NCBI RefSeq assembly: GCF_902459775.1
Contig: NZ_CABPSQ010000004.1
Location: forward strand, 186,001 to 250,000
DNA length: 64,000 nt
Direction of reading: 5' to 3'
Source: Pandoraea captiosa
GTDB taxonomy: Bacteria; Pseudomonadota; Gammaproteobacteria; Burkholderiales; Burkholderiaceae
Under the pieces are notes generated by a model. It was not told the origin of the DNA, ran no database searches, and was given only the letters and a program-made list of their open reading frames with translations. Made by a program: the position numbers and the translations under genes. Below are positions 25,927 to 35,373 of this stretch, piece after piece. How positions within the stretch are numbered: the first letter of the stretch is position 1; each line of letters begins with the position of its first letter.

Positions 25927-26185
25927 GGCTGCCACTCTACGCGCGCGCCGTAGCCACGGCTAGTCATTTTCGGACATGACAAGGTCGGAGAGGGCCGGGC
26001 GGCAAAGGGGGGGCAGAGCCCTGGGCAAGACAGGCAGGCGCACGGGCGCGCTTGCCGGTGCGACTATAGGTGGAGTGCCGGGAAGTGCCCCCTTGCGCCT
26101 GTCCCGCTGCGTGGTGGGAGGGTGGCTGGGTGGTGGGCGAGATGGTTTTTGGGCGGGGGATGAATGAAGCGGCAGGTCAGAAAGC

Positions 26186-26219
26186 GACAAAGCAGAAACG
26201 ACAAAGCAGAAACGACAAA
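26186..26219. repeat. Tandem 14-bp repeat
   Basis: Two perfect copies of GACAAAGCAGAAAC plus a partial third, in the ~400-bp gene-free stretch 25927-26330 between ada-alkA and acnA. The rest of the gap is G/A-rich and contains the acnA terminator and a second hairpin at 26248-26276 (GCGGACGAC / GTCATCCGC); no gene is supported there. Confidence 0.85.
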
Positions 26220-26240
26220 ACCCGGCGCGAGGCCGGGCTT
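26217..26240 (-). terminator. Intrinsic terminator of acnA
   Basis: On the minus strand AAAGCCCGGC pairs with GCCGGGTTTT around a five-base loop, giving a GC stem followed by a T-run, about 90 bp after the acnA stop. Confidence 0.8.
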
Positions 26241-26330
26241 TGGTGACCCGCGGACGACGCAAAACCGTCATCCGCGAGCCAGGGTGCTGAACTGCCCGAG
26301 CGCCGGAGCGCTCAAGCGAAGGTGCCGATC

Positions 26331-29039
26331 TTACGCGGCAGCGAGCAGTTGACGCAGCACGAACGGCAGAATGCCGCCGTGCTTGTAGTAATCCACTTCG
26401 ATCGGCGTGTCGATACGCAGCAGGACTTGCACCTTTTGCGTTTCGCCGTTCTTGCGATGGATCACCAGCGTGACATCCTGTTGCGGCTTGATGTCGGCCG
26501 TCAGGCCTTCGATGTCGTACGTTTCTTCGCCCGTGATACCCAGCGATTCCACGCTGTCCGTGCCCTTGAATTGCAGCGGCAGCACGCCCATGCCGACGAG
26601 GTTCGAGCGGTGGATACGTTCGAACGAGCGGGTGATGACCGCCTTCACGCCCAGCAGCTGCGTGCCCTTGGCGGCCCAGTCACGCGACGAGCCCGTGCCG
26701 TACTCTTCGCCACCGAACACCACCGTCGGGGTGTTCTCGGCAACGTACTTCATCGCTGCGTCGTAGATCGAGAGCTGTTCGCCGCTCGGCTGGTGGATCG
26801 TCAGGCCGCCTTCCACGCGCGAGCCATCGGCCTTCGGCGGAATCATCAGGTTCTTGATACGGACGTTCGCAAACGTGCCGCGCATCATCACCTCGTGGTT
26901 GCCGCGACGCGAACCGTAGCTGTTGAAATCGGCCTTCAGCACGCCATTTTCGAGCAGCCACTTGCCGGCCGGCGACGTTTCCTTGATCGAGCCTGCGGGG
27001 CTGATGTGGTCCGTCGTGACCGAGTCGCCGAACACGCCCAGTGCGCGTGCGCCCTGAATCGGCTTGATGTCGGCGTTCGGCGCCATCGCGAAGCCCTCGA
27101 AGAAGGGCGGCTCGGCGATGTACGTCGACGTCGGCCAATCGTAGACCTGGCCCGTCGAACCCTTGACCTTTGCCCACAGCGGGCTCGGCTCCTTGACCGA
27201 GTCGTAGTTGGCCTTGAAAACCTTGGCGTTCATGGCGAACTTCATCAGCTTGTGAATCTCTTCGCTGGTCGGCCAGATGTCGCCCAGGAAGATGTCGCGG
27301 CCGCCGCGGCCCTTGCCGACCGGTTCGGTCATCAGGTCGCGCGTCACATTGCCCGCGATGGCGTAAGCCACGACGAGCGGGGGCGATGCGAGGAAGTTCG
27401 CGCGGATGTTCGGGTGAATACGGGCTTCGAAGTTACGGTTGCCTGACAGGACGGCCGCAGCCACCATGTCGTTCTTCGTGATCGTCTCGTTGAGTTCGGC
27501 CGTCAGGTCGCCGGCGTTACCGATACAGGTCGTGCAACCGTAAGCCGTCACGCCGAAGCCGAGCTTCTCGAGGTACGGCAGCAGGCCCGCAGCTTCCAGA
27601 TACTCCGTAACCACGCGGCTTCCCGGCGCGAGCGAGGTCTTGATGTGCGGCGCGACCGTCAGACCGGCTTCCACCGCCTTCTTCGCGAGCAGACCGGCGG
27701 CGAGCAGCACGCTCGGGTTCGAGGTGTTCGTGCACGACGTGATGGCGGCAATCAGCACATCGCCGTTCTTCACGTCGATGCCGCTTGCCGTCTTGTAGGT
27801 CGCGTCGAGTTGTTCTTTCGTAAGGTTGAAACCGTTCTCGGATACCGGCTTGGTGAACAGGTCCTGGAAGGTTGCCTTCACATTGCCGATCTCGATGCGG
27901 TCCTGCGGACGCTTCGGACCCGCGAGCGACGGTGCGACCGTACCCAGATCGAGCGAGAGCGTCTTCGTATAGTCGATGCTGTTGGTCTTGGGCACGCCGA
28001 ACAGATTCTGTGCCTTGAAGTAGGCTTCGAACGCGTTGATTTCGGCCTTCGTGCGACCCGTGCCCTCGAAGTAGTCGATCGTCTTTTCGTCGACCGGGAA
28101 GAAGCCCATCGTGGCACCGTATTCCGGCGCCATGTTGGCGATCGTGGCGCGGTCCGGCAGGGCCAGACTGGCGGTGCCTTCGCCGAAGAACTCGACGAAC
28201 TTGCCCACCACCTTTTCACGACGCAGCATTTCCGTGATCGTCAGCACCAGATCGGTCGCCGTCACGCCTTCGCGCAGACGGCCGGTCAGTTCCACGCCCA
28301 CGACGTCCGGTGTCAGGAAATACACCGGCTGACCCAGCATGCCGGCCTCGGCTTCGATACCACCCACGCCCCAACCCACCACGCCGATACCGTTGATCAT
28401 GGTCGTGTGGCTGTCCGTGCCGACCAGGGTGTCCGGGTAGTAGACGTCGTCCTTCTTGTGCACGCCGCGTGCCAGATATTCCAGGTTCACCTGGTGGACG
28501 ATGCCGAAGCCCGGTTGCACCACGCCGAACGTGTCGAACGCCTGCATCCCCCACTTCATGAACTGGTAGCGCTCGTTGTTGCGCTCGAATTCCAGTTTCA
28601 TGTTCAGATCGAGCGCTTTCTTCTCGCGGAAATGGTCGATCGTGACCGAGTGGTCGACAACCAGGTCCACGGGCACGAGCGGCTCGATACGCTTCGGGTT
28701 CGCGCCCTGACGCTCGGCAACGTTGCGCATTGCCGCAAGGTCGGCCAGCAACGGCACGCCGGTAAAGTCTTGCAGCACGACGCGTGCCACGACGAACGGA
28801 ATTTCGTCGGTGCGCTCGGCGTTCGGCTTCCAGTTGGCCAGTTGCCTGACGTGCTCTTCGGTGACCTTCTTGCCGTCGCAGTTACGCAGGACGGACTCGA
28901 GCACGAGGCGAATCGATACCGGCAGGCGATCGACGTTGACACCCAGGGCTTTGCCCAGTTGGGGCAGCGAATAGAACTTGCCTTTCTTGTTACCGCCGAG
29001 CTTGAACTCTTTAAGCGTTTTGTGGAGGTTGTGGGCCAT
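26331..29039 (-). CDS. acnA: Aconitate hydratase A
   Basis: 902 residues, the normal AcnA length. The start at 29039 ([16 protein letters not shown]) has AAGGAAAG upstream; the longer open frame adds unrelated sequence. [4Fe-4S] ligands are in [14 protein letters not shown] and [14 protein letters not shown]. Other aconitase signatures are [20 protein letters not shown] near residue 200 and the C-terminal swivel-domain segment [20 protein letters not shown]. The enzyme isomerises citrate to isocitrate in the TCA cycle; relatives may also serve 2-methylcitrate metabolism, but no prp genes are present. It stands as a single minus-strand gene near mdh, sdh and gltA. Confidence 0.97.
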   Translation of the reverse strand: MAHNLHKTLKEFKLGGNKKGKFYSLPQLGKALGVNVDRLPVSIRLVLESVLRNCDGKKVTEEHVRQLANWKPNAERTDEIPFVVARVVLQDFTGVPLLADLAAMRNVAERQGANPKRIEPLVPVDLVVDHSVTIDHFREKKALDLNMKLEFERNNERYQFMKWGMQAFDTFGVVQPGFGIVHQVNLEYLARGVHKKDDVYYPDTLVGTDSHTTMINGIGVVGWGVGGIEAEAGMLGQPVYFLTPDVVGVELTGRLREGVTATDLVLTITEMLRREKVVGKFVEFFGEGTASLALPDRATIANMAPEYGATMGFFPVDEKTIDYFEGTGRTKAEINAFEAYFKAQNLFGVPKTNSIDYTKTLSLDLGTVAPSLAGPKRPQDRIEIGNVKATFQDLFTKPVSENGFNLTKEQLDATYKTASGIDVKNGDVLIAAITSCTNTSNPSVLLAAGLLAKKAVEAGLTVAPHIKTSLAPGSRVVTEYLEAAGLLPYLEKLGFGVTAYGCTTCIGNAGDLTAELNETITKNDMVAAAVLSGNRNFEARIHPNIRANFLASPPLVVAYAIAGNVTRDLMTEPVGKGRGGRDIFLGDIWPTSEEIHKLMKFAMNAKVFKANYDSVKEPSPLWAKVKGSTGQVYDWPTSTYIAEPPFFEGFAMAPNADIKPIQGARALGVFGDSVTTDHISPAGSIKETSPAGKWLLENGVLKADFNSYGSRRGNHEVMMRGTFANVRIKNLMIPPKADGSRVEGGLTIHQPSGEQLSIYDAAMKYVAENTPTVVFGGEEYGTGSSRDWAAKGTQLLGVKAVITRSFERIHRSNLVGMGVLPLQFKGTDSVESLGITGEETYDIEGLTADIKPQQDVTLVIHRKNGETQKVQVLLRIDTPIEVDYYKHGGILPFVLRQLLAAA

Positions 29040-29245
29040 GATCTTTCCTTGAGTGATACAGAAAAACAAAGCGGTGGTGATGCCATTAACGGGGGGCGCC
29101 ATCGCGCGAGCCTCTGTATGAGGGCTCGCTGCGATGTCTGTGTACCGGACTGCCGGTGCACGGGGAATTACCAATCTTGCACAAGCTACAGCAGGAAAGC
29201 GGCTGGCGCATTACACGACCGAGTCAGTGTCCACTGAGCGCACGC

Positions 29246-29734
29246 TCAGTTCGTCACCTTGATGAGCTCGTTCGATTGCGTCGGGGCAAGCTTGTTCTGA
29301 TCTGCCATGGCCTGGGTCATGCATTCGTCTGCCAGACGGCTGCCGCCGTCGCGGTGGGTGAAGAGCATCGCCTTGGCCGGGATCACAACCAGATCCATAC
29401 CGCTCGCAGCGTCGTAGAAGCGATCCGCGCCGGTCGTCGTCTGTTGACGCGGCAGGCGGTAATTCCGGCCTTCCCAGAACATCGTCAGGATCTGGTCACG
29501 CTTCATGTCACCCTTGATGTACAACTTGTTGTTCTCTTTGCAGGCCCAGAGTTCCGAGCCTTCGTCCGGTTGCGCCGGTGCGGCGGCGACCGCGGCGTTC
29601 TTCTTGGCCGGCGCCTTCTTCTTCGGGGCTGCCTTCTTCGTGGTGGTCTTGTTCGTCGGTTCGGCGGCAAACGCCGTCGGCAGGACGGCCACGGAGCACA
29701 GGGCAACCAGCGCGGTCAGGCAAAGCTTCTTCAT
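29246..29734 (-). CDS. Exported MliC-like protein with Lys/Ala/Pro linker
   Basis: 162 residues with a clear signal peptide (MKKLCLTALVALCSVAVLPTAFA, cleavage after AFA). A strongly basic Lys/Ala/Pro linker (residues ~30-47, KKAAPKKKAPAKKN) is followed by a compact domain. The domain has paired cysteines (ELWACKENN and ADECMTQ) and a central FWEGRNYRLPRQQTTTGADR segment with ASGMDLV, resembling MliC/PliC periplasmic lysozyme inhibitors, though the classic SGARY wording is imperfect. GGAGAG precedes the ATG. A small hairpin (ACTGAGC / GCTCAGT, 29233-29250) overlaps the stop codon. An envelope location is likely; the inhibitor function is a tentative inference. Confidence 0.72.
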   Translation of the reverse strand: MKKLCLTALVALCSVAVLPTAFAAEPTNKTTTKKAAPKKKAPAKKNAAVAAAPAQPDEGSELWACKENNKLYIKGDMKRDQILTMFWEGRNYRLPRQQTTTGADRFYDAASGMDLVVIPAKAMLFTHRDGGSRLADECMTQAMADQNKLAPTQSNELIKVTN

Positions 29735-30381
29735 GGTGAGTCTCTCCAGAGGGGTAAGAACCGGGATTCGTAAAAGCGCAGATTATCGTACGAAGTCTGC
29801 GTCGTTCGACGTCACCACACAAATTTTTTCAATTCCTTTCACGCAAGCGCAACCGGCGACGGCGGTGTGAACCGGCGTCGCGATCATTTGTGTTGCGTTG
29901 CGGAATTCGGCGATTCGGCGGATTTGCCGGATCTGGCGGCGCTTCGGACCCGGTGCGATATCAGGCGAGGGCAGCCAAAAAGGTCGAGAGCGCGGCGGGC
30001 GGAGTGCTTGGCGAAACGAACGCGACGCGATGCGCGTTGCGGCGAGAGGGGCGGGGCAAACTACGCTTGTCGCGGGCACTGCGCCGTCGCCGGTCACCCG
30101 GTGCGGTGCGTAGCTGGCGGCAATCGGACGCTGCATTCGCTTGGCCAAGAAATCGCTCGATGAGACGTGAGGGAGTGGCAGGCGCATCACGCACTGACGG
30201 GCAGTGTGCCGGTCAGCGACGGTATGGCGTCACTCTGGATTCAAGGAACGTTCGGGTACGACTTCGATACTGGTAATTCGGGGTGATGCAGGAGGTTGCG
30301 CCGGCACTGGGGGTAGCCGCCGGCGCAGTTTCGGCCCATGACGACGCTTTTGGCGTCGCGCCGGGCCGACTCCTAGGGGGA
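29735..30381. other. Gene-poor interval between mdh and the MliC-like gene
   Basis: About 650 bp with no convincing gene. Open frames on both strands here are Arg/Ala/Pro-rich and lack ribosome sites or family-like sequence. The part near 29800-29840 is relatively AT-rich, with a T-run, and may hold the promoter of the minus-strand gene. Two GC hairpins lie just past the mdh stop. Confidence 0.5.
30297..30359 (-). terminator. Hairpins downstream of mdh (possible 3' end)
   Basis: A 9-bp stem TGCGCCGGC / GCCGGCGCA (30297-30305 with 30319-30327) and a 6-bp stem CGACGC / GCGTCG (30342-30359) follow the mdh stop. No T-run is present, so they may protect the 3' end rather than act as a classical terminator. 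Confidence 0.4.
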
Positions 30382-31365
30382 TTAGCCCAGCAGATGTGCC
30401 ACGCCGGCGCGCTCTTCTTCGAGCTCCTTGAGCGTGAAGTCCATCTTTTCACGCGAGTAGGCGTCGATTTCGAGGCCTTCCACACGCTTGTACTTGCCGT
30501 TTTCGCAGATCACCGGCACGCCGTAGATCACGTCTTCCGGAATGCCGTACGAGCCATCCGACGGGATACCCATCGTGACCCACTTGCCGTTCGAGCCGAG
30601 CACCCAGTCATGGATGTGGTCGATGGCGGCGTTGGCAGCCGAAGCGGCCGACGACAGGCCGCGGGCTTCGATGATGGCGGCGCCGCGCTTGCCGACGGTC
30701 GGCAGGAACACGTCGTTATTCCACACGTCGTCGTTGATCAGGGCCTTGACGCTCTGGCCGTCGATCGTGGCGAAACGGTAGTCGGCGTACATCGTCGGCG
30801 AGTGGTTGCCCCACACGGCCAGCTTTTCGATGCTGGCGACCGGCTTGCCGGTCTTGGCGGCGATCTGCGACAGCGCGCGGTTGTGGTCCAGGCGGAGCAT
30901 CGCGGTGAAGTTTTCCTTCGGCAGGTTCGGTGCCGACTTCATGGCGATGTAAGCGTTGGTGTTGGCCGGGTTGCCGACGACCAGCACCTTCACGTTGCGG
31001 CTGGCAACTTCGTCCAGCGCCTTGCCCTGCACCGTGAAGATCGCGCCGTTGGCTTCGAGCAGATCCTTGCGCTCCATGCCCTTCGAACGCGGACGGGCGC
31101 CAACCAGCAGGGCGACGTCGGCATCCTTGAAGGCAACCTTCGGGTCGTCAGTCACGACCACGCCCTGAAGCAGCGGGAATGCGCAGTCTTCGAGCTCCAT
31201 CACGACGCCCTTGACGGCGGCTTGCGCTTGCGGGAGGTCGAGCAGTTGCAGGATGACGGGCTGATCCTTGCCGAGCATGTCGCCATTGGCGATGCGGAAC
31301 AGCAGGGAGTAGCCGATTTGGCCAGCGGCGCCGGTGACGGCGACACGCATTGCGGTTTTTGCCAT
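30382..31365 (-). CDS. mdh: Malate dehydrogenase (NAD)
   Basis: 327 residues from ATG 31365, preceded by GGAGAG. The Rossmann motif is [19 protein letters not shown]. The substrate-binding arginine loop is [15 protein letters not shown], the NAD-binding segment [15 protein letters not shown], and the catalytic Asp/His pair lies in [11 protein letters not shown] and [15 protein letters not shown]. This is the ~327-residue beta-proteobacterial type, related to cytosolic eukaryotic malate dehydrogenase. It oxidises malate to oxaloacetate in the TCA cycle. It is divergent from gntR, with two palindromic candidate operators in the shared 347-bp region. Confidence 0.97.
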   Translation of the reverse strand: MAKTAMRVAVTGAAGQIGYSLLFRIANGDMLGKDQPVILQLLDLPQAQAAVKGVVMELEDCAFPLLQGVVVTDDPKVAFKDADVALLVGARPRSKGMERKDLLEANGAIFTVQGKALDEVASRNVKVLVVGNPANTNAYIAMKSAPNLPKENFTAMLRLDHNRALSQIAAKTGKPVASIEKLAVWGNHSPTMYADYRFATIDGQSVKALINDDVWNNDVFLPTVGKRGAAIIEARGLSSAASAANAAIDHIHDWVLGSNGKWVTMGIPSDGSYGIPEDVIYGVPVICENGKYKRVEGLEIDAYSREKMDFTLKELEEERAGVAHLLG

Positions 31366-31549
31366 GAGAATCTCTCCAGACGTGTACAAATTCCTGCGAA
31401 GCGCATGATGCGCTCGCCGTCCGGGTGGCAACTCTCGCCAGGCTGACAGCGCAGCGTCACATGAGGCTTCTAAAATTCCTTGACCTACGGAAGCTTGCGG
31501 GCTGCGCGGGGTGTGCTGTCGTCGACATGTGCGAAGCACCGGACTGTCT

Positions 31550-31563
31550 TATCTTATAAGATA
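31550..31563. promoter_or_regulatory. Candidate operator O1 (perfect palindrome)
   Basis: TATCTTATAAGATA is a perfect 14-bp inverted repeat, 185 bp upstream of mdh and 150 bp upstream of gntR. It shares the CTTAT...ATAAG half-sites with O2, preceded by a further GTCTTAT half-site at 31546-31552. AT-rich palindromes of this size are typical GntR-family operators, and a GntR gene is adjacent. Confidence 0.65.
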
Positions 31564-31636
31564 GCCGTCGCGGCCCGCAGGCCCCTGTTAGCCCGCGCCA
31601 GTGTAGGAGTCGCCACAACGAATGTCAACTCTATCT

Positions 31637-31656
31637 TATGTCTTATATAAGACATA
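31637..31656. promoter_or_regulatory. Candidate operator O2 (perfect 20-bp palindrome)
   Basis: TATGTCTTATATAAGACATA is a perfect 20-bp inverted repeat, 57-76 bp upstream of the gntR start codon, with an extra half-site TATCTTAT overlapping its left end (31632-31639). Its centre is exactly 90 bp from that of O1. Position suggests autoregulation of gntR and possibly control of mdh. Confidence 0.7.
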
Positions 31657-31712
31657 GGATTATTGCTGTTATTCGATGGACGAAGGTCTTGATTTGTGGT
31701 CAAATCCCCGCC

Positions 31713-32555
31713 ATGAATGCGAACGTTCGCGACACATCCAACCTCCCGCCGACTGTCGACGCTGCACAGCGATCCGACGGTGCGCGCGACGCTGCACCGG
31801 CCGCTCAGGCCTTGCCGGGGGCGGCGGTTGCCGGGGCGTCGCCGACCTTCAGCCCGCTTTATCAGCAGATCAAGGGGCTCATTACCCAGAGTCTGCAGGC
31901 CGGTGAGTGGAAGCCCGGTGAAATCATCCCCAGCGAAGTCGATCTGGCCTCCCGCTACAAGGTGAGCCAGGGTACCGTTCGCAAAGCCATCGACGAACTG
32001 GCTGCCGAGAATTTGCTGGTGCGTCGCCAGGGGCGCGGCACCTTCGTCGCGACCCATCACGAAGACCGGGTGCAATTCCGGTTTCTGCGTCTCGCGCCCG
32101 ATTCGGGCGAACCCCATCACCCGCCCAGTCGCCTGATCGAGTGCCGCCGCATGCGCGCACCCGCGGAAATCGCGCGTCAGCTCGAGTTGCGTGCCGGTGA
32201 CGGCGTGATCCTGATTCGCCGGATGATGGATTTCTCGGATCGCCCGACGGTGCTCGACGAAATCTGGCTGCCCGGCTCGCTGTTTCGCGGACTGACCGCA
32301 GAAAAGCTCAATGAGTACAAAGGGCCGATGTACGGCCTGTTCGAAGACGAGTTCGGCACGCGCATGATTCGCGCCGTGGAAAAAGTCCGCGCCGTGGCGG
32401 CGGACGACATGACGGCGGACCTGCTCAAGGTGCCCAGGGGCTTCCCGTTGCTGAGTGTGGAGCGCGTGTCGTTCACCTATGGCGACAAGCCGGTGGAAGT
32501 GCGCCGGGGCTGGTATGTCACCACGGAACATCATTATCAGAACGAACTGAGTTGA
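31713..32555 (+). CDS. GntR-family regulator (HutC/UTRA type) next to TCA genes
   Basis: 280 residues from ATG 31713 (MNANVRDTSN); the open frame reaches 31638 but that part overlaps O2. After a ~45-residue Ala/Pro-rich leader comes the winged helix (FSPLYQQIKGLITQSLQAGE, IIPSEVDLASRYKVSQGTVR, RRQGRGTFVA), then a UTRA ligand-binding domain (RLIECRRMRAPAEIARQLEL, ILIRRMMDFSDRPTVLDEIW, PLLSVERVSFTYGDKPVEVR). The binding domain senses a small molecule that is unknown here. The gene precedes sdhCDABE-gltA by 243 bp and diverges from mdh, so a role in TCA-cycle control is likely by position. Confidence 0.9.
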   Translation: MNANVRDTSNLPPTVDAAQRSDGARDAAPAAQALPGAAVAGASPTFSPLYQQIKGLITQSLQAGEWKPGEIIPSEVDLASRYKVSQGTVRKAIDELAAENLLVRRQGRGTFVATHHEDRVQFRFLRLAPDSGEPHHPPSRLIECRRMRAPAEIARQLELRAGDGVILIRRMMDFSDRPTVLDEIWLPGSLFRGLTAEKLNEYKGPMYGLFEDEFGTRMIRAVEKVRAVAADDMTADLLKVPRGFPLLSVERVSFTYGDKPVEVRRGWYVTTEHHYQNELS

Positions 32556-32724
32556 GCGAATTGGCAAATCGGGCCGGGGCGTCCGGTTTGCGTTTGCATT
32601 GGATTTGTATTGAGAGGGTAGGGCGACTTCCCCAGGGGTGTGTCGGTGTCGTGGCCGGCGCATGCCTGAGAGTCGAGGCTTGGGGGCGGCGTGTCGTGCG
32701 CCGTTGGCAGGAATTTCCGAACCA

Positions 32725-32755
32725 TTGGAACCGGTATGGTGCAACGCACTAGAAT
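32725..32755 (+). promoter_or_regulatory. Possible sdh promoter
   Basis: TTGGAA at 32725-32730 and TAGAAT at 32750-32755 lie 44-74 bp upstream of sdhC, but the 19-bp spacing is long. This is the best promoter-like pair in the 243-bp gntR-sdhC gap (32556-32798); I see no copy of the O1/O2 palindrome there. Confidence 0.3.
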
Positions 32756-32798
32756 CGGCGCTAAAATTCGGAGTTGATGTAACTACATGGGGTCTAGC

Positions 32799-33212
32799 AT
32801 GGCTGAAGTGGTAAAAAAAGAGCGGCCAGTCTACAGGAACATTGGTATCGGACAGATTGTCTCGTACCGTCTCCCGCCGGCTGGTATCGTTTCGATTCTG
32901 CACCGTATTAGCGGTGTCATCTTGTTCCTTCTGTTGCCGTTCGCGCTGTATCTGTTCGAACAGAGCCTCACGTCGGAACTGACCTTCGACACGCTTCGAA
33001 GCGTCGCCTCCAACTGGTTTGTCAAGCTCGTCATCCTTGCACTGTCGTGGGGTTTCCTGCAGCACTTCTGTGCCGGCGTGCGCCACCTGCGCATGGACTT
33101 CAATCACGACGCAGTGAGCAAGGAAAGCGGCAAGAACTCGGCTGTGGTCGTACTCGCCGTGTCGCTCGTGCTGACGCTGGCCGTCGCCCTCAAGCTGTTC
33201 GGAGCGTTCTAA
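32799..33212 (+). CDS. sdhC: Succinate dehydrogenase cytochrome b556 subunit
   Basis: 137 residues from ATG 32799 (MAEVVKKERP), chosen over ATG 32787 because GGGG lies six bases upstream and relatives start here. Three membrane segments are visible (about 35-55, 73-95, 113-135). Quinone-site residues lie in SILHRISGV (Ser32, Arg36), and the haem b ligand is His89 in LQHFCAGVRHLRMD. SdhC anchors complex II in the inner membrane and with SdhD binds haem b and ubiquinone. First gene of sdhCDABE; sdhD follows after one base. Confidence 0.95.
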   Translation: MAEVVKKERPVYRNIGIGQIVSYRLPPAGIVSILHRISGVILFLLLPFALYLFEQSLTSELTFDTLRSVASNWFVKLVILALSWGFLQHFCAGVRHLRMDFNHDAVSKESGKNSAVVVLAVSLVLTLAVALKLFGAF

Positions 33213-33213
33213 G

Positions 33214-33579
33214 ATGGCACAGAACAATATCGGTTCCAAGCGCCTCGTCGTTGGCGCCCACTACGGTTTGCGCGACTGGATCGCCCAGCGCATGACCGCG
33301 GTCATCATGGCCGTGTACACCGTGATCCTGCTGGTGTGGTTCTTTACCGCCAAGGATTTCTCCTACGAAGGTTGGGCCGGCATCTTCTCGCATCAGTGGA
33401 TGAAGTTGGCCACGTTCGTCACGCTGCTCGCGCTGTTCTATCACGCGTGGGTCGGTGTTCGCGACGTCTGGATGGACTACGTCAAGCCCGTCGGTGTGCG
33501 ACTGGCGCTGTACGCGCTGACGATCGTCTGGCTGCTGGCTTGTGCCGGCTACGCCGCCCAGATTCTGTGGAGAGTGTAA
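33214..33579 (+). CDS. sdhD: Succinate dehydrogenase membrane anchor subunit
   Basis: 121 residues with three membrane helices (about 27-46, 60-80, 96-118). His77 in ALFYHAWVGVRDVW is the probable second axial haem ligand and Tyr89 in WMDYVKP the conserved quinone-site tyrosine. GGAG at 33201-33204, inside the end of sdhC, serves as ribosome site. It forms the anchor of complex II with SdhC. Three bases separate it from sdhA. Confidence 0.95.
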   Translation: MAQNNIGSKRLVVGAHYGLRDWIAQRMTAVIMAVYTVILLVWFFTAKDFSYEGWAGIFSHQWMKLATFVTLLALFYHAWVGVRDVWMDYVKPVGVRLALYALTIVWLLACAGYAAQILWRV

Positions 33580-33582
33580 AGA

Positions 33583-35358
33583 ATGGCTGCAATTAAAAAT
33601 TCGCTGCCGCGCCGCCGCTTTGACGTTGTCATCGTGGGCGCAGGTGGTTCGGGCATGCGCGCTTCGCTGCAACTGGCCAAGGCCGGTCTGTCGGTGGCAG
33701 TGCTGTCCAAGGTGTTCCCCACCCGTTCGCATACCGTGGCCGCTCAGGGCGGCATTGGCGCTTCGCTTGGCAACATGAGCGAAGACAACTGGCACTACCA
33801 CTTCTACGACACCATCAAGGGTTCCGACTGGCTCGGCGACCAGGATGCGATCGAGTTCATGTGCCGTCAGGCACCGAACGCCGTCTACGAGCTGGAACAC
33901 TTCGGCATGCCGTTCGACCGTAACCCGGACGGCACGATTTACCAGCGCCCGTTCGGCGGTCACACGGCGAACTACGGCGAGAAGCCGGTTCAGCGCGCTT
34001 GCGCGGCTGCCGACCGTACCGGTCACGCGCTGCTGCACACGCTGTACCAGCAAAACGTCGCCGCCAAGACCCACTTCTTCGTGGAGTGGATGGCGCTCGA
34101 CCTGATCCGCAACGAAGAGGGCGATGTCCTCGGCGTGTCGGCGCTGGAACTCGAGACCGGCGAAGTCTACCTGCTCGAAGGCAAGTGCACGTTGTTCGCG
34201 ACCGGCGGTGCCGGCCGTGTGTACGCGGCATCGACCAACGCGTTCATCAACACCGGCGACGGTCTGGGCATGGCGGCGCGTGCAGGCATTCCGCTCGAAG
34301 ACATGGAATTCTGGCAATTCCACCCGACCGGCGTGGCGGGTGCGGGCGTGCTGATCACCGAAGGCGTGCGTGGCGAAGGCGGGATTCTGCGTAACTCGAA
34401 CGGCGAGCGCTTCATGGAGCGCTATGCGCCGACCCTGAAGGATCTGGCGCCGCGTGACTTCGTGTCGCGTTCGATGGACCAGGAAATCAAGGAAGGCCGT
34501 GGCTGCGGCCCGAATGGCGACTACGTGCTGCTAGACCTCTCGCACATCGGTGCCGAGACGATCATGAAGCGCCTGCCGTCGATTCGCGAAATCGCATTGA
34601 AGTTCGCCAACGTCGACGCGATCAAGGAACCGATCCCCGTCGTGCCGACCATCCACTATCAGATGGGCGGTATTCCGACGAACTACAACGGTCAGGTCGT
34701 CGTGCAAAAGGACGGCTCGTCGGTGCCCGTCAACGGCTTCTACGCCGTGGGCGAGTGCTCGTGCGTGTCGGTGCACGGTGCGAACCGTCTGGGCACGAAC
34801 TCGCTGCTCGACCTCGTGGTGTTCGGCCGCGCTGCCGGTAACCACATCGTCGACTTCGTCAAGAACCATGGCGAGCACAAGCCGCTGCCCGCCGACGCCG
34901 GCGAGAACGCGCTGGCGCGTCTGGGCCGTCTGGAAGGCTCGAGTTCGGGCGAATACGCGCAGGACATCGCGAACGACATTCGCGCGACGATGCAGAAGCA
35001 CGCGGGCGTGTTCCGTACGTCGGACCTGCTCAAGGAAGGCGTGGACGAGATCAAGCAAGTGGCCGAGCGCGTGTCGCACGTCCACCTGAAGGACAAGTCG
35101 AAGGTGTTCAACACGGCGCGTATGGAAGCGCTGGAAGTCGACAACCTGATCGAAGTGGCAAAGGCCACCATGATTGCAGCGGAAGCCCGTAAGGAAAGCC
35201 GTGGTGCGCACGCACACAGCGACTATCCGGAGCGCGACGACGCCAACTGGATGCGCCACTCGCTGTTCTTCAGCGAAGGCAATCGTCTGGAATACAAGCC
35301 GGTGCAGATGAAGCCGCTGACCGTCGATTCCGTGCCGCCCAAGGCGCGTACGTTCTAA
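33583..35358 (+). CDS. sdhA: Succinate dehydrogenase flavoprotein subunit
   Basis: 591 residues. The FAD-binding motif is VVIVGAGGSGMRASLQLA (residues ~15-32). His50 in TRSHTVAAQGGIG is the site of covalent FAD attachment. The substrate site includes FHPTGVAGAGVLITEG and VRGEGGILRNSNGERF, whose arginine acts as proton shuttle, and PVVPTIHYQMGGIPTNYNG. SdhA oxidises succinate to fumarate on the cytoplasmic face and passes electrons to the SdhB iron-sulphur centres. GGAGAG near 33570, within the end of sdhD, acts as ribosome site. FAD attachment is expected to need SdhE, encoded two genes downstream. Confidence 0.97.
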   Translation: MAAIKNSLPRRRFDVVIVGAGGSGMRASLQLAKAGLSVAVLSKVFPTRSHTVAAQGGIGASLGNMSEDNWHYHFYDTIKGSDWLGDQDAIEFMCRQAPNAVYELEHFGMPFDRNPDGTIYQRPFGGHTANYGEKPVQRACAAADRTGHALLHTLYQQNVAAKTHFFVEWMALDLIRNEEGDVLGVSALELETGEVYLLEGKCTLFATGGAGRVYAASTNAFINTGDGLGMAARAGIPLEDMEFWQFHPTGVAGAGVLITEGVRGEGGILRNSNGERFMERYAPTLKDLAPRDFVSRSMDQEIKEGRGCGPNGDYVLLDLSHIGAETIMKRLPSIREIALKFANVDAIKEPIPVVPTIHYQMGGIPTNYNGQVVVQKDGSSVPVNGFYAVGECSCVSVHGANRLGTNSLLDLVVFGRAAGNHIVDFVKNHGEHKPLPADAGENALARLGRLEGSSSGEYAQDIANDIRATMQKHAGVFRTSDLLKEGVDEIKQVAERVSHVHLKDKSKVFNTARMEALEVDNLIEVAKATMIAAEARKESRGAHAHSDYPERDDANWMRHSLFFSEGNRLEYKPVQMKPLTVDSVPPKARTF

Positions 35359-35373
35359 GGGATTCGCAAGATC

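Noticed and set aside
29783-30190. 135-residue minus-strand frame in the mdh-MliC gap
   Set aside because: Low-complexity Arg/Pro/Ala sequence without ribosome site, signal or family resemblance; not enough to call a gene.
31366-31712. O1/O2 palindromes as a mobile-element or CRISPR-like repeat
   Set aside because: Only two different palindromes are present with no spacers, target-site duplications or associated genes; a regulator binding site is the simpler reading.
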